From NCBI GenBank assembly GCA_032622095.1, contig CP136064.1:249027827-249091826 (forward strand): a stretch of DNA of 64,000 nucleotides, given 5' to 3'. The position numbers and the translations under genes were made by a program. The notes under the pieces are model-generated. The model had not been told where the DNA came from and ran no database searches. It saw nothing but the letters and a program-made list of their open reading frames with translations. This DNA is from Siphonodentalium dalli (Eukaryota; Mollusca; Scaphopoda; Gadilida; Siphonodentaliidae). Positions 49,855 to 61,793 of this stretch are shown here, piece after piece (the stretch's first letter is position 1; each line of letters begins with the position of its first letter).

Positions 49855-50283
49855 GTTACACGCTGTCAATGTGGCTGAACTTCAAGGTAACGAATGGGAG
49901 GAAAGCAGTATATCTTTCTAATGGCGGCCACGACCAAGCATCCCATGGAATTGCCATGTTCTACCACACCGGCACAATCGAATTCATGTTTAGAACATCA
50001 AAATTCGGCCAGCAATGGAACGTTCGCTATCACAATGTTTTGCCAACCCAGTGGTACCACGTGACCGTCACATGGAAGGAAGACCTAAAGCTGTTCATCA
50101 ACGGAGAGCTGGTTGCCTATGACAACAGACCGAGTGCACGTTCTGGAACATCTGTGGTGGCGTCTGATTTCATCATCGGTCTTGGTGCTGGTGGTAATGG
50201 CGACAACGAATTGGGGACTGTGATTGTAGACGAGCTCAGGTTCTGGGCGGAAGAAAGAAGCCCAGACGCCGTAAGGGAACAAG
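49855..50283 (+). CDS. Exon 3: second half of LamG-like domain A
   Basis: This exon of 429 nt (143 codons) has its acceptor at ..cattag|GT. The split codon G|GT gives Gly and continues as YTLSMWLNFKV, the beta-strand that directly follows the cysteine motif in all four domains. Later features are the WYHVTVTWKEDLKLFINGEL strand pair (the typical W-x-H-x-x-x-x-W core of laminin-G-3-type domains), FIIGLGAGG and VIVDELRFW. It ends REQ|G with donor GTATTG, phase 1. The WYHV..TW core and DELRFW strand are the best evidence for the concanavalin-like fold. The domain is about 215 residues with exon 2. Confidence 0.88.
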
Positions 50284-53200
50284 GTATTGTATATTAATGG
50301 TAACGGCTGCACAAAGCCTTAGAGATGACCGACCGTACCCATAAATTAAATGAGTGTATTTTGCACCAATCCATGGCCCAAATTCATTCATTCGTTGCAT
50401 ATATTCTGTTGAGTATAAGAAGATGGTCCCATCACAAATGGCTGGATTTAGTGTACAGTATACCCCCTACAAGATGACCGATCGTACCCATATATATTGG
50501 TTGAATTTGAGCCTGCACGATATGGATCCCATAATATTCCGATGTGGATAATTCGACAGAACCCTTCTAGATTCGATCACCAATTCAGCCGGACCTTGTG
50601 TTTTATCACTACTCACTCGAGACCGGAATGTCACCCAAGGTCCGTGTCTCACGAACTCAATAATGGCAACCTTTTGTTATCCTATAGGGCAGGACTATGT
50701 TCTCCTATACAGCGCCAATGATACATGTACATGTGTTCGGTGCTTATGATTTTTGTTTTCTGTCATAAAATAAGGAGACCGGACCTGCGTTAGTAACTTA
50801 CCCCGGGGATCTCTATATATGCTCTGTGAGAAATCGAAATTGAACAAGAGGTATATATGCCTTATCCGAATTAACGCTCCTATGTATATTACTATTTCCT
50901 TGGTTTCGGGGGGTAAAACATATTTGATTCGAGTCGAGGAACCCACCCATCAAAGCTCAGAGTGATCAGAAATCGTTTTTTGAAGTTTGTTATTTTATTT
51001 GTCGCCCAGAAACACGTCGTGATACGGAGGGTCTCGGACAAAATTGCGGATGAAGATGGATAACTCTAATATCAAGTGGCTTTTGGTGTCAGATACTTCG
51101 TTGAACAAAATGTTTATAAATAACAGGTTTTGGGCAATTATAGTCGATTCTGATAACTGAAGAGTATTTTGAAGAAGTGTTGTTGTTGTATCTTGATGAT
51201 ATGGGGAACCTATGATCGGACTGAGTACATTTAAAAACTAGTTTTACAATGTTTGACTCTGATGACACCGCCATAGGAATCAAGCGACCACACCCCACAA
51301 GCTCTCATAGGTGGTGCTACATAATAGTGTTACTTAACAGCCTACACATTAAAGGGCCTTCATACTTGTGGTTTAGGTTATTTTATTTTGATCACTATTG
51401 GATGCCTTTAGATATTTTCCTTTAGTTTGCTCAATAGAAGTAGGCCTATAGTTTTAATTTTATTTTTGTTTCATGGTTGGCCAACTCGATTGTATGATCG
51501 TTTACGTTACAGGTAAATATTTTACGTGACAGGTAAATGTTTTTCATAGTTACTGACTATGACGCAATGGGAGAAAATAACTATAAAAATCGTCTCTGGT
51601 GGAAAAATCTATATATTTATTTACCAAACGAATATGGTGACGGGATTGGAGGACAAGTTTGCTAACCGTTTAGATGGACCTTCTCTCCCGAATACATATA
51701 CAATACATACACCAAATACAATATTACAATATGGTAGTTTTGTGTTAGTCCCCCATTTAATACATGCAAGTCTGTGTTATCAGTTTCAATGTGACCTTTC
51801 GTCGAAAGCAAACTCTATGCCAACAATGTGTGGTAATAGTATGCGTAGGTCACATTTATTTACGGGTGACATAATTTCATGTTTAGTTGTATGGTAATAT
51901 GATTCATCTCTAAAAACCAACCTGCGGATATGAGTATATGACTGCACCTAAAACGACCCAAATAAAACTTGGTATTTACGGTGCACAAATAATGCATTGA
52001 AACGGGGATGGTATCACGTGGCGCCATTCAGAACAACATTTCAGTCCACGCACATTACATAATACAGCCTTATCAGATTCTTCACATATCACATAACCAA
52101 CTAACAAATCATTCTTCAATGGTGTCTTCGTGTGAATAATTAATGCACACGAGTTCATAAGTACATATAATTTAACGTATATATGTACTCCAGTCGTCAA
52201 ATTAGTCCAAATTTCATAAACCAATAATGGCATAATCACAATAAAATGTGAAAATCTCAGTCCGTTCCGGTTCTCGGTGTCAACTTATGTCAATAAATAT
52301 ATTAACACTTTACACCGCGGAAAGAATTATTGAAGTCACTGTATACCGCCTCAGAAAACAGAATGCAACAACAAGGAGCGTTTGTGGTTAATTACAAGTT
52401 CATTCCCCGATATGGTCCAAATAAGGGTAGTTTGTTATATATATCCTGGAACACCAAATGCATTGCTTTTATCCAGCAGTTTGCATTGTTTCGAACAAAT
52501 ACGATAAACGCTCTTTACTTTGACCATATCAGGTCATACTAACAGAGAGCACTCTTTATTGTTCCATCCTAGTGGAAAGTCGAGATCTGAGTTTTCTAAA
52601 TTCTGTGGGATGTGTTTCTGTATAAATATTTAACAATTCGTGTATTTATAGACCTATTTTAATTCCCGGATCGGGTTGTATAAACAATCGAGCATAATTC
52701 CAGGTTCCAGCCATAAATTCATTTTCATTATAATTACCATGTTGTTTGCATCATTCATAGAGCACAGAAGTGAATTTGGTCTCAAATTCATTCATTTGTT
52801 GCATATATTCTGTTAAACATACAAGGAGGTGGTCCTATAAATGACCGGATTTAGTGTACAGTACCCCTTTAATGCATTCTTAACGCTATACACCTTATTA
52901 TGTTTATATCTACATCATGATTTAGAACGCCTGTTGACTCTACGTGAGAGAATAGATGAAGCCCGAAAGATATTTGAAGTGTGCCTGTCAATTTCGCTAA
53001 TGCCAACCATATTTATTTCTGATTACCATGCTATATCAGTTTCTTCTGAAATACTTATTTTCAGTAATAAATTCATGCCATATCCAAGCTTTACTTCAGC
53101 TCGTTTGTGTATTTAGTTGTTCAACGACAACAAAGATTCAGATTCTTGGACTATACCTCAGGAGTTTTGACAAATTCTCTTTATTTTGTACCATATCGGG

Positions 53201-53840
53201 ATATATTTACCTGAGACGCTCTTTATTTTTATCATATTAAGTTGGTTTTATTCGTCAACTGGCCCAAATTTCATGCAGGATTGATCTCCCTTGATGACTC
53301 GATCTCGATTACTGGTGCGCTCTCTTATAGAGTTTGCAGCTGGCTATCGAATTGAAACCCGACGAATTATTTGAAGATGTATCGTCAAAAAAGGATTTGA
53401 AGCCAAGTTGAAGTTGTAGTGATAATACAGGTTTTGAGGGAATCTTCAAAAATATTTCGGTTGTCATCAACCTCATACAAATTTGTTTCACAAACTATCA
53501 CTTATCTTATCCCCGCATGAAAGTGGGAAATTTCTACGTGTATACTCGCACATCAATGTGTTTAAGCCTTATACATTCATTGAATACCAAAGGTAACACA
53601 ATTCCGCACAACGTCTACTAGTGTTGCAGGTCCCATATTGGCCTACATATACATATACATAAGATTTTTCGGCATTTTAGATGGAAATTATTTTTTAATC
53701 TGTCATCGTAAAAGGCTTGAATTGAAATTTAATTTGTTGGGGTGATGAAACTCTGGTTTGGGATGGTCTTCAAAGGGTATCCCCAACCTTGCCCATTGAA
53801 CACAGCACCATAACACACTTTCGCACAATATCCTTTTCAG
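50284..53840 (+). other. Intron 3
   Basis: This interval lies between domains A and B. It contains a copy of the TTAA/ATCCGA MITE family at about 50851-51234 and two short motif pairs reading cgctcttta...catatc near 52508-52560 and 53170-53235, like those in other elements here. The rest is unremarkable AT-rich sequence without a recognisable exon. Confidence 0.7.
50851..51234 (+). mobile_element. Family E MITE copy 4 (intron 3)
   Basis: It starts around 'gtatatatgccttatccga' and ends 'gatcggactgagtacattta'. The internal segments match the other copies, with several deletions. Confidence 0.7.
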
Positions 53841-54473
53841 GTCCAATATACCGATACGCACTTCCTATGGATGGTATATTAGATGGGGGAATTCAGTTGG
53901 AAGCTGTCAACGCCGAACCAAGAATTATCAAGGAAGCCGAGCTTGTCCCCGGGAAAATCGGCAAAGCTCTGCGAATGACCACACCGGGTAGTTATGTCGA
54001 CGTTGGTAACTTCATGGAAACATGTCTTGGTGATTTATCATTATGCCATCACGGATTTTATATAGCAATGTGGATAAAGTTCCTGGACCCCGATTACAAC
54101 TCTCATTATCTCGCCACTGGTCAGAAGGGGGTTAAACTCTACTACGAGAACAGAAAACTGTACGCCGAGGCTCTGAGCCATGACGGATATTGGCGGGTTG
54201 TTACCAACAGCATCAAAACAAACCAATGGTATTTCTTGGAACTGTCGTGGAGCAAAGAGAAGGGGCTACTGATGTACCTGGATCTCAGACTTGTTGATTC
54301 TGAAAGTGAGGCTGATTTCCGAAGGCCCGGCGAGACAACAGACGAGAGCTTCTATATCGGGAGAAGTAACACTAATATGCGCGTAGAAAGATATGGATCT
54401 GCAGAATACGACGACATGGAAATCTATTATGGCGAGAGGGATACCCTGCTGTATCTCGAATTCATCCAAAGAG
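53841..54473 (+). CDS. Exon 4: complete LamG-like domain B
   Basis: This single 633-nt exon (211 codons) has a strong acceptor (tccttttcag) and donor AGAG|GTATAT, phase 1 at both ends. It encodes an uninterrupted domain: IYRYALPMDG start, GKIGKALRM strand, SYVDVGNF, the cysteine motif CLGDLSLC, IAMWIKF, QWYFLELSWSKEKGLLMYLD, SFYIGRS, YDDMEIYYG and the terminal FIQR|G. It aligns throughout with domains C and D, showing tandem duplication. A symmetrical 1-1 exon that encodes a whole domain is the classical unit of exon shuffling. A 218-bp palindromic element begins 18 bp after the donor. Confidence 0.92.
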
Positions 54474-55235
54474 GTATATATTAGACCCATGTACAGTAAT
54501 GCTCTAAGTAGTCGACTCCTTAACCACAGCAGAATTATTGGTAATTTTTCAGGATTTAGTCGGAAATATGGCTTGTTGCCATTCATCGGAAAGCTCTCGC
54601 CGAGAGCTTTCCGATGAATGGCAACAAGCCATATTTCCGACAAAATCCTGAAAAATTACCCATAATTCTGCTGTGGTTAAGGAGTCGATTACTTAGAGCA
54701 TTACTGTATATGTTACACTCAATGAGTAAACTCAGTTAATTTGTAAAATGACTGAAATTTTCAGTCAATTTGTAAAATGCTTGTTTCACTCAGTCAGAAT
54801 ACAAATTTACTGAAAATTCCAGTCCTTTTACAAATTGACTGAAATTAATAAGACATTTTTTGACACATTGACTGAAATTATTTTTCAAAATTTTGAGACC
54901 AGAATCCACACAAACCATCAAATTCCTTTCTGAGAATTGAAGACAAGATTTATACACCATGGTGACATGCGTTTTGACTGAAGATATAAATTATCTCATC
55001 ACGCACCTTCTCACCAAATCTAACTACCAAAAAACTCGCAATTTGTCCAGGACAGTCGCAGTCATCAGTTATATACAATGATCAATAGCTTGTAGTATAT
55101 ACTGGTTCCTTGAGATGTGCATATTTCAATACAATTCATTTTGTGTCCGTTATTCGCAGCGCCTGTTGTATCGTGCACAGCCCATGTTTATATATACTTG
55201 CAGCTTCAGATAGTTTGTGTTTTTGCTCATTTCAG
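54474..55235 (+). other. Intron 4
   Basis: It holds the 218-bp palindrome at 54492-54709. This is followed at 54715-54890 by a patch of short direct and inverted copies of 'actgaaatt' and 'aatttgtaaaa'. No further structure is seen before the exon 5 acceptor. Confidence 0.75.
54492..54709. mobile_element. 218-bp near-perfect palindrome (family G) just after exon 4
   Basis: The ends are TACAGTAATGCTCTAAG and CTTAGAGCATTACTGTA. The two halves are complementary almost throughout and meet at 'agctctcgccgagagct'. A TA at both ends fits a Tc1/mariner-type target. The second, more decayed copy is at 4914-5113. Confidence 0.85.
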
Positions 55236-55497
55236 ACAGACCAAAAATGAACTACTTCAACATGGATGTAATAGAGGATGGTAAGCTGCCACATCCGTCG
55301 ATGGTGGTAACGGTTTACGGAGACCCAGATCTCGTTAAAGGGAAGGACGTCAAAGCTATCAAATTCGATGGCGATGACCAGTTTGTCGATGTGGGTGAAC
55401 ACGTTTTGTCGTGCTTGGGCAATTTGGATCGATGTCCACATGGGATGATGGTCTCAATCTGGCTGAAACTGAATGACACGAACGAAACAACATCAAG
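55236..55497 (+). CDS. Exon 5: first part of LamG-like domain C
   Basis: This exon of 262 nt has its acceptor at gctcatttcag. The split codon G|AC gives Asp, followed by RPKMNYFNMDVIEDG, then DVKAIKFDGDDQFVDVGEHV, the motif CLGNLDRCPHG and VSIWLKLNDTNETTS. Two NxT sites (NDT, NET) lie near the end. The donor is TCAAG|GTTTCT, phase 2, the only phase 2 junction in the gene. The intron sits inside the domain, at a place where domains B and D are continuous, which suggests an intron gained in this copy or lost in the others. Confidence 0.88.
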
Positions 55498-56126
55498 GTT
55501 TCTTTTATTGTCCTTATTATATTTTAGTAGTATGTTACACCCGCTTGGTCTCATTATATACCTGGTTTTATGAGTAGCAGGTATTTTCCCTCTCTTTTAT
55601 TTTAATGTCCATATCGATGTGATCTGTTTTACCAGTGTGTAATTCCTTATTTCGATCTTAGTTGTCGCATGCACGTGGTCGAATGTGTGTTGATTTTCAT
55701 TTCATTTCCGTGTGATCTTAGTTTCTCCACCGTAAAACGGTCCATTTGACTATAGTGGTAGTAGGTTTGCTTCTTTCTCGTTCATTTTTAATAATCCGCT
55801 TCCATGTGACCTTAATTATTCCCGTTTCATACGGCTCGGTGTTTAATACTCGCACGCAAATTGTTTGTGATTGCTTCCAAATTGTCCCCCACTGATTTGT
55901 ATATATTTCTCACAATCGCAAACTGTTTCTTTTGCAATATTTTTTTTTTTTAAACTGTTAATACTTATATGCCGATGGTCTTATATGTTATGTGTTTATT
56001 TTAGATTACCTTGTGCATATGTACATATTGTATCGCATGTGCTGTGCCAGTATTAACTTTATAACCCGTTTAAGAGCACACCTGTTTTACTGTTTATAAA
56101 ATAAATAATAATTATTATTTATTAAG
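55498..56126 (+). other. Intron 5 (phase 2, inside domain C)
   Basis: This 629-bp intron is rich in T on the + strand. The words 'gtgatctt' and 'gtgacctta' recur loosely, suggesting a very degenerate repeat. No mobile element is recognised. Confidence 0.75.
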
Positions 56127-56518
56127 GTTCCTCATGACAACAGGACGGAACGGAATAACGCTATCACAAGAAGGGAAGAAACTCCGAGCGAGCGCGGCCA
56201 CGTCGACGCACATTTGGGAAGCGTTGACAGGAGAAATTGACCCGGGGATCTGGTACCTGATTGACATCACATGGGATCCTGACAGGAAGCCACACCGCGG
56301 ACTCGAGATGTACATCCAAAACTTACAAGCTGCTAGAGATTTCACTCCGAAGAGAAATCGACTGAACTCTGTCGATTTTGGAGCAGACGACAACGTGTTT
56401 ATCGCCAAGGGTAATGTCCCTGATGCAAACCGGAAGTTAGCTGTGGCAACCGTTGATGACGTCGAAATTTGGGAAGGTTCAAGGGATCACCTGATTGCTT
56501 TCGACTACATCCAAAGAG
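56127..56518 (+). CDS. Exon 6: second part of LamG-like domain C
   Basis: This exon of 392 nt begins after attattaag. The codon AG|G gives Arg and runs into FLMTTGRNGITLSQEG, which aligns with FFSTGSDGITIFY in domain D and confirms the splice. The WY..ITW core is present as IWYLIDITWDPD, with a one-strand MYIQNL, an FIAKGN strand in place of the usual FxIGR, a VDDVEIWEG strand and the terminal YIQR|G. The donor is AGAG|GTATGG, phase 1. The acceptor tract is poor in pyrimidines (tattattta), weaker than at the other exons, but the alignment with domain D leaves little doubt. Confidence 0.87.
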
Positions 56519-56966
56519 GTATGGCATTGCTCGTGCAACCCCAAGTTGTTTTATTTGATTCTAAATTCTTATCTTTGTAATTGGCACCTTTCGCATAATG
56601 AACTGCCACAAATGACGATTACGAATATGGTACTACGTCACTAGAATTTGTGTTCTTTATACACGTTGTCGTTTTGCCATACCCGTAGCCAGGATCGCTT
56701 TTTCGAGAAGCCAAGCATGGCATGCGAGCTTTACATACATTCTTCGAGCCTACCAATGGCTATGACCTCATAACAACATAATTAAGTGCGAAATATTCTG
56801 GCCAACAGGACCTTACTGAAAGTGATAGGAATTTTGAACGGCACTCGTAGTCGTCAATTCTGCGAAAAAGGTTTTGGACCGTCCGAAAAATGTACGACAA
56901 TAGCTATTCGTAATTCTTATCAGAAGTAGTTCATTGTAGTTCATAGATGTCCATTGTTCCTTGCAG

Positions 56967-57605
56967 GAAAACCATCTAGAGTATACCTTCCTTTTGAGGA
57001 AAAGCGCCGAGGGAAACTGGTGCATCCAACACTTGATATTACACTGCACGGGGAACCGGATCTCATCCCCGGCGTGATTGGGCGAGCACTGCGTCTGGAT
57101 GGCACCGACCAATACGTCGATATGGGTGAAAAGAACGACGAGTGTCTTGGCAACCTAAGACGCTGTAACCATGGCATCACGCTTTCGGCCTTCATGAAGT
57201 TCAAACGTTATACCAACAACATGGTGTTCTTCTCAACTGGCTCGGATGGTATAACCATATTTTATAGAGACGGGTATATGTATTTTGATGCCAACTCTGA
57301 TGGTAAGCGTTGGCGTGTGTTGACGTCCGAACTTGAGGTTGACAAATGGTATCATATCGAGATCACGTGGTCTAAAAACAATGGATTGGAGCTGTACGTT
57401 GACAACAAGAAGGTTGGAGATTCCGATGCTGCTCGTGGACCAACAGAGACAGCAGCCGCGGAAGACAGCCGCGTTCTGATTGGCCGAGCAAACCAGGATG
57501 ACATTCTAGGGCGGAGCTATGTTTATGGTAACATAGACATAGACGAGCTTGACGTCTGGTATGCTACTCGAGAGTACCTCACTGCAGCTGGGTTCATCCA
57601 ACGAG
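56967..57605 (+). CDS. Exon 7: complete LamG-like domain D
   Basis: This exon of 639 nt (213 codons) has acceptor ttccttgcag and donor CGAG|GTAGGT, phase 1 at both ends. The domain is uninterrupted: RVYLPFEEKRRG start, GVIGRALRLDGTDQYVDMGE, CLGNLRRC, ITLSAFMKF, FFSTGSDGITIFYRDG, KWYHIEITWSKNNGLELYVD, RVLIGRANQDD, IDIDELDVWY and the terminal FIQR|G. It is the copy closest to a textbook laminin-G-3-type domain. The frame stays open with a split Gly codon, so at least one more exon must follow. None is recognisable between 57606 and 64000. Confidence 0.92.
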
Positions 57606-58695
57606 GTAGGTCATCTGTACCACATGGTAGTTTCAATTATTAACAATTAAATTTTGTCACCAAGGAAACACTATAGTGCAGTGCTACCTATCGGTTTATT
57701 CTATAAATGAAGCCTGTTTGGTTGCCGATTTTGAGAAACTACTTAACAAGCATCACGGTCCTTGTGCCTATAACCAATGTTATATCTTTGGAATTCAATT
57801 GGACAAGCTAAAGCCAAGAGACAATTACCTTATCACCCATGCTTCATTTGGCGTATCACGTGAATATATACCTAATACAAATAGACATGCCCCTATGCCT
57901 TAATGGTAAATTGCAACTGCTCATCATCTTTTTATCAAAGAGCCAGACTGTTCTGTGGTCTATATTGAGATACGACGCAGGTCTGGCCGTCTTCTTTGGT
58001 TGCACAACAGTCTACTTTACATCCTCATTTTTTTGTCATATTGGGTAATCTCAATACAAGAACATATTACTTTGATGTTGGTGGTTACTTTGCTGTAACA
58101 TGTATATAGGCGCAAGCATACGATCACTGCATATATGTTGCTATATTTTTTGACATTCATAGCACCCATAACATTTGTATTATGTGGTGGTCTCAATCGA
58201 TATATCCACCCAATGATAAGTGTAGTAAGAAAGGTAACTCTACACAGCACTGCACACATTCTGTTGACGTGTTTTGATGTTGTGTATATCCAGCACTGCA
58301 TATATAGATTATTGCATTCAACACAACTCATAGGCTACCTTCACACAGTTATAAAAAATGCTTGGCAACTTTCCATTCAAATCGTCACAGATAGCTTTCT
58401 ATTGCACAATTTGGAATGATAAATTTCATAGTATGTATCATCGATTGTTATTTCACTTGGAGCCATAACATTCCACGAGGAAATGCACGATTGGCTATTG
58501 CTAGACATTTTACGGCGATTTCTGGGCAAATATATGTTGTAAATAACAAGTAAAATAACAGGGTTCCCACTGCACATGATGTGCTTCAATCTCCTGCACG
58601 TAGCTTGTCATGCATACCATACCACGAAATAGCCAAAGGGTCAGGTTACTACAAAGAGGACGACTGGTTCAATTTGTGCAAGTACCAGTCTAATG
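57606..58695 (+). other. Sequence downstream of exon 7
   Basis: It begins with a good donor (gtaggt), so it is intronic. No laminin-G-like, EGF-like or transmembrane exon is recognisable. A hydrophobic + strand frame from 58135 lacks a convincing acceptor in phase. Confidence 0.5.
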
Positions 58696-59093
58696 CGCCC
58701 TTTACCCAACGGAAGGGCCCTGTGCCAATGCATTCTCTTATATATGCGAGTCGACCATAGGTCGCCTCGCATATATAAGAGAATGCATTGTCTTAAAACA
58801 TTAAAAATTATAAAATTGTTAAAGAATGTAAGAAAAAATGGTAAAAAGTGTTAAAAAAAGTTTTTTTTTAGGCCAATGCATTCTCTTATATATGCGAGGC
58901 GACCTATGGTCGACTCGCATATATAAGAGAATGCATTGGCACAGGGCATAACTGTAACGATGACAATGTGGTCAATGAGCCGGTTCCAATGATATCCATA
59001 TTTGTATGGTTTTATTGAGACAGACCGAAGATATTTTAGGCTGTTGAAGCTTTATTTGGCCGGTTTTGGCCGGTTTGTTGGGTAAAGGGTTAA
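58696..59093 (+). mobile_element. Double-hairpin MITE, family A copy 5
   Basis: This has the same orientation as copy 1. The right end is intact (ggtaaagggttaa). The left end reads 'gcgccctttacccaac' and has lost the TTAA. Both hairpins are present, and the spacer between them contains a T/A-rich insert. It lies 3' of exon 7. Confidence 0.83.
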
Positions 59094-60248
59094 ATTAAGC
59101 AACAGTTTTCTAAGTTTCTACTTCACGGAAGTAAAAGTACATTTTTATTAATATCTTAAAGTAGATATAAATGCTAAGTGAATGGACATGATATTTAAGT
59201 TGTCGTTTGCCAATGTTTTTTGACTCTCCTGTATGTTTTTGGCACGCACTCAATGTCGTATTCTGGTTCTTGGTCCAAAACTTCGAAAATCTAAAAAATG
59301 TACTATATATAGTAGTAAGATGCACATGCAGTACAGCCCTCTTCGACGATTTGCCTGAAAAGTTGCAAATGTGTGAACATAGTCATATCTGCTTTTCAGC
59401 ACCTAAACTCGTTCTCTTTGTTCATTACCTGCATAACCTACTGATAAAAGCTTTAGATTTTTCAGATCAGTTATCATCTTAAGCGAATAACGAAGGGGAT
59501 TTCCGTGGAGAAATGTCGATCTAGTAGGCTTTGTAAATCCCTCATTTTCTTTTATTCCGAACTAAACACATAGTCTATATAAGGAATGGGCATGGTAGTC
59601 CTTACTAACAAAATCTTAGCTAAATTTTGAATGTTTGCTCCTTCAAATAGAAGGGCCACGAGTAATAATTGAGTGGAACGAGGTTAACATTGATATATAT
59701 TTGTAAGTTTGATTTTTATTTTTATAGACACATACATGCGATATATACCGTGAAGCAGTTACATCTCTGCTGCTATGTTGTCTTAACTCTGGTTTTGATT
59801 TGCTGGTATCGTCTTGTGGTGATGTTACTTCGAATTTTACCTCAATATGGCGCCTGTCCTCGGCGTGTATGTGAATCACCAACGAATTATAGGTTATGTT
59901 AATCGATGATCGTCTATTTTCTACCCCCAAATATAATAACACAATTCCAATAGGATCCCCATAGAGTTGTTGTAAACAAATTAATTTTACTATGCGTAAA
60001 TACATCCGAGAAGAAAAAGACAGTTTTAATAACGTCTGCTCCATGAGCAAATACTTTAAAAATATTTCGTTTTGTCCCTTTATTCGCTTCACGAGTGGTT
60101 GAAACTATCTAGAATACCGAGAATACGACTATATTTTAGAGATTTGAACCATTTCAACATACTTTTCACTACTTGGGCCAGCAAAAGCGACATACGTTTA
60201 TCAGAACTACCGGTATGGTATATACCCTGTAGATTGTGCACAGGCTAT
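59094..60248. other. No gene recognised
   Basis: A minus-strand frame of 149 codons (59643-60092) resembles nothing I know. A good acceptor-like tract (tttttatttttatag) ends at 59728, but in phase 1 it gives a stop after eight residues. Confidence 0.45.
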
Positions 60249-60592
60249 ATGGGAAGCCAAATTCACATTTAATAGCTAATTTTAAGCGTAATGCCGCGTA
60301 ATTCAATCACTTCTTACATCTCCATTGCTCTTAAGCGAAATGCATTTACACTTGAACATAATTGATTTTCATCGCCTTACTGCGTTACATATAATGGTAT
60401 CATCTCAGGTAAATATTATGGGCTGAGCCTAACTTATTTGCTCTTGAAGTTTTGATTTAGAATTGGCTGCATCCAGATCAGTTTTATAGGTGAGTTTTGA
60501 GAGATGGAATTTGAATTACGCTGTGAGCGTAATTCAAATGCCATTACGCTTAAGCCTAATTAGCTATTAAATGTGAATGTGGCCTCCCATCA
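60249..60592. mobile_element. MITE with ~45-bp inverted ends, family I
   Basis: The left end 'tatgggaagccaaattcaca' and right end 'tgtgaatgtggcctcccat' are inverted. They continue through 'ttaatagctaa' and 'gcgtaat' / 'attacgc'. Fragments with 'aaattcacattta' and 'attacgctta' also lie near 3230-3300, 44120-44165 and 44730-44810. Confidence 0.65.
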
Positions 60593-60841
60593 CTAAGCGC
60601 CGAGGACATGTGCCATTTGCACTCGTCTGTTGTCGCCCAATGAGAACAAAATTAATGTTGAAGCTTGTGAATATATATTGTATAAGTTTTCATACTTATC
60701 CCGCATTCTATTCAGATCGCATAATCATTAAGCCTTCTCCCAGTGGTACGTACATGTGTACATTTCTTGCTATTGATCATGTGGGGTTGTAAGCACGAAT
60801 AATACCGAGCATGTGCATATGAGAACAATGTAATAAAATTC

Positions 60842-61793
60842 TAGATCATGGCATGGATCCCTACCATGGTTACGTCCGCGTGTAGATCATACTCCATCAG
60901 TTCAAATCCTGGGAACTTTTTGATGATATGGCAGGAGACTTTAGAACATTGAAAAAACAACGCAGGTTATTTATTTCTCAGTTAATATAAGTGTTCCTGT
61001 ATAATGCAATGCACAGTAGGTGAAGGTCCTAACTCGAGATCGGCTCATAAAACTGCCTATAAACCATGTAATCTCGAGTTATACATTCACCTATAGTGCA
61101 TGTGCGATACACTATTGAAGGAGGGACAGGTATATATTATATAGATAATGAATGGCTTGGAGTTGACTATGCCAAAAGGAGGAATAGTTGACGATGGAAG
61201 GGGGGCATAACTATGTTATTAGTTACATCTAACAGCACCTCTTCATGATTCATGAATTTATTGCTATAAATACGTCATTAGCAAAGACATTTTGGCGAAA
61301 TTGTAGAAGTTAATTGGCTTAACTTCGATTAAAACGGAAATGGAAGTTATAAATAACTTCGGCTGGCATTGCAAAATTAGGACTGGCCGCTTGTCAACCA
61401 AACGGACCAAACTATTAAATACATTGGCTAGCTATGATCGGACATTTGTAAGATCTTTACAATTCACCAATATATCTAATGATATGCCTATATTGCAACA
61501 AGTATCGTACACGGTATAGTTTAAGATTTGCCGTATCTTCAGGCGGCAAACCGATTTCGCGAAATGAGGTTGTTACTATAAATAGAAAAAGAATAGTAGG
61601 CATGTAGGAATCCTACTGGGGCACTGTCGTAAAATAGTATAGCAGTGTGCAACCAATCAGAATGTCACGTGAGATATAATATTGACTAATAAATATTATA
61701 TCCTTTGTTATTTTTTCGATGTTATAAGTTCCTCAGGCTGTGAACTGGTGGAACATGATCTATACGGGCGTAGCCAGAGTAGAGATTCATGGC
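60842..61793. mobile_element. Inverted-repeat element, family F copy 2
   Basis: It begins 'tagatcatggcatggatcc' and ends 'gcgtagccagagtagagatt'. Its left 250 bp are the reverse complement of the right arm of the copy at 3.9-4.2 kb. Inside is a hairpin at 61009-61104 with arms 'gcacagtaggtgaa' / 'ttcacctatagtgc' and 'aactcgaga' / 'tctcgagtt'. No transposase is recognised. Confidence 0.65.

Noticed and set aside
58135-58419. Hydrophobic + strand frame as a possible transmembrane exon of the LamG gene
   Set aside because: No convincing phase-compatible acceptor and no continuation of the domain pattern; hydrophobicity is expected from T-rich DNA.
59729-59760. Possible terminal exon after the strong acceptor-like tract ending at 59728
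   Set aside because: In phase 1 it would add only eight residues before a stop, with no conservation or domain support. It could be real but cannot be claimed.
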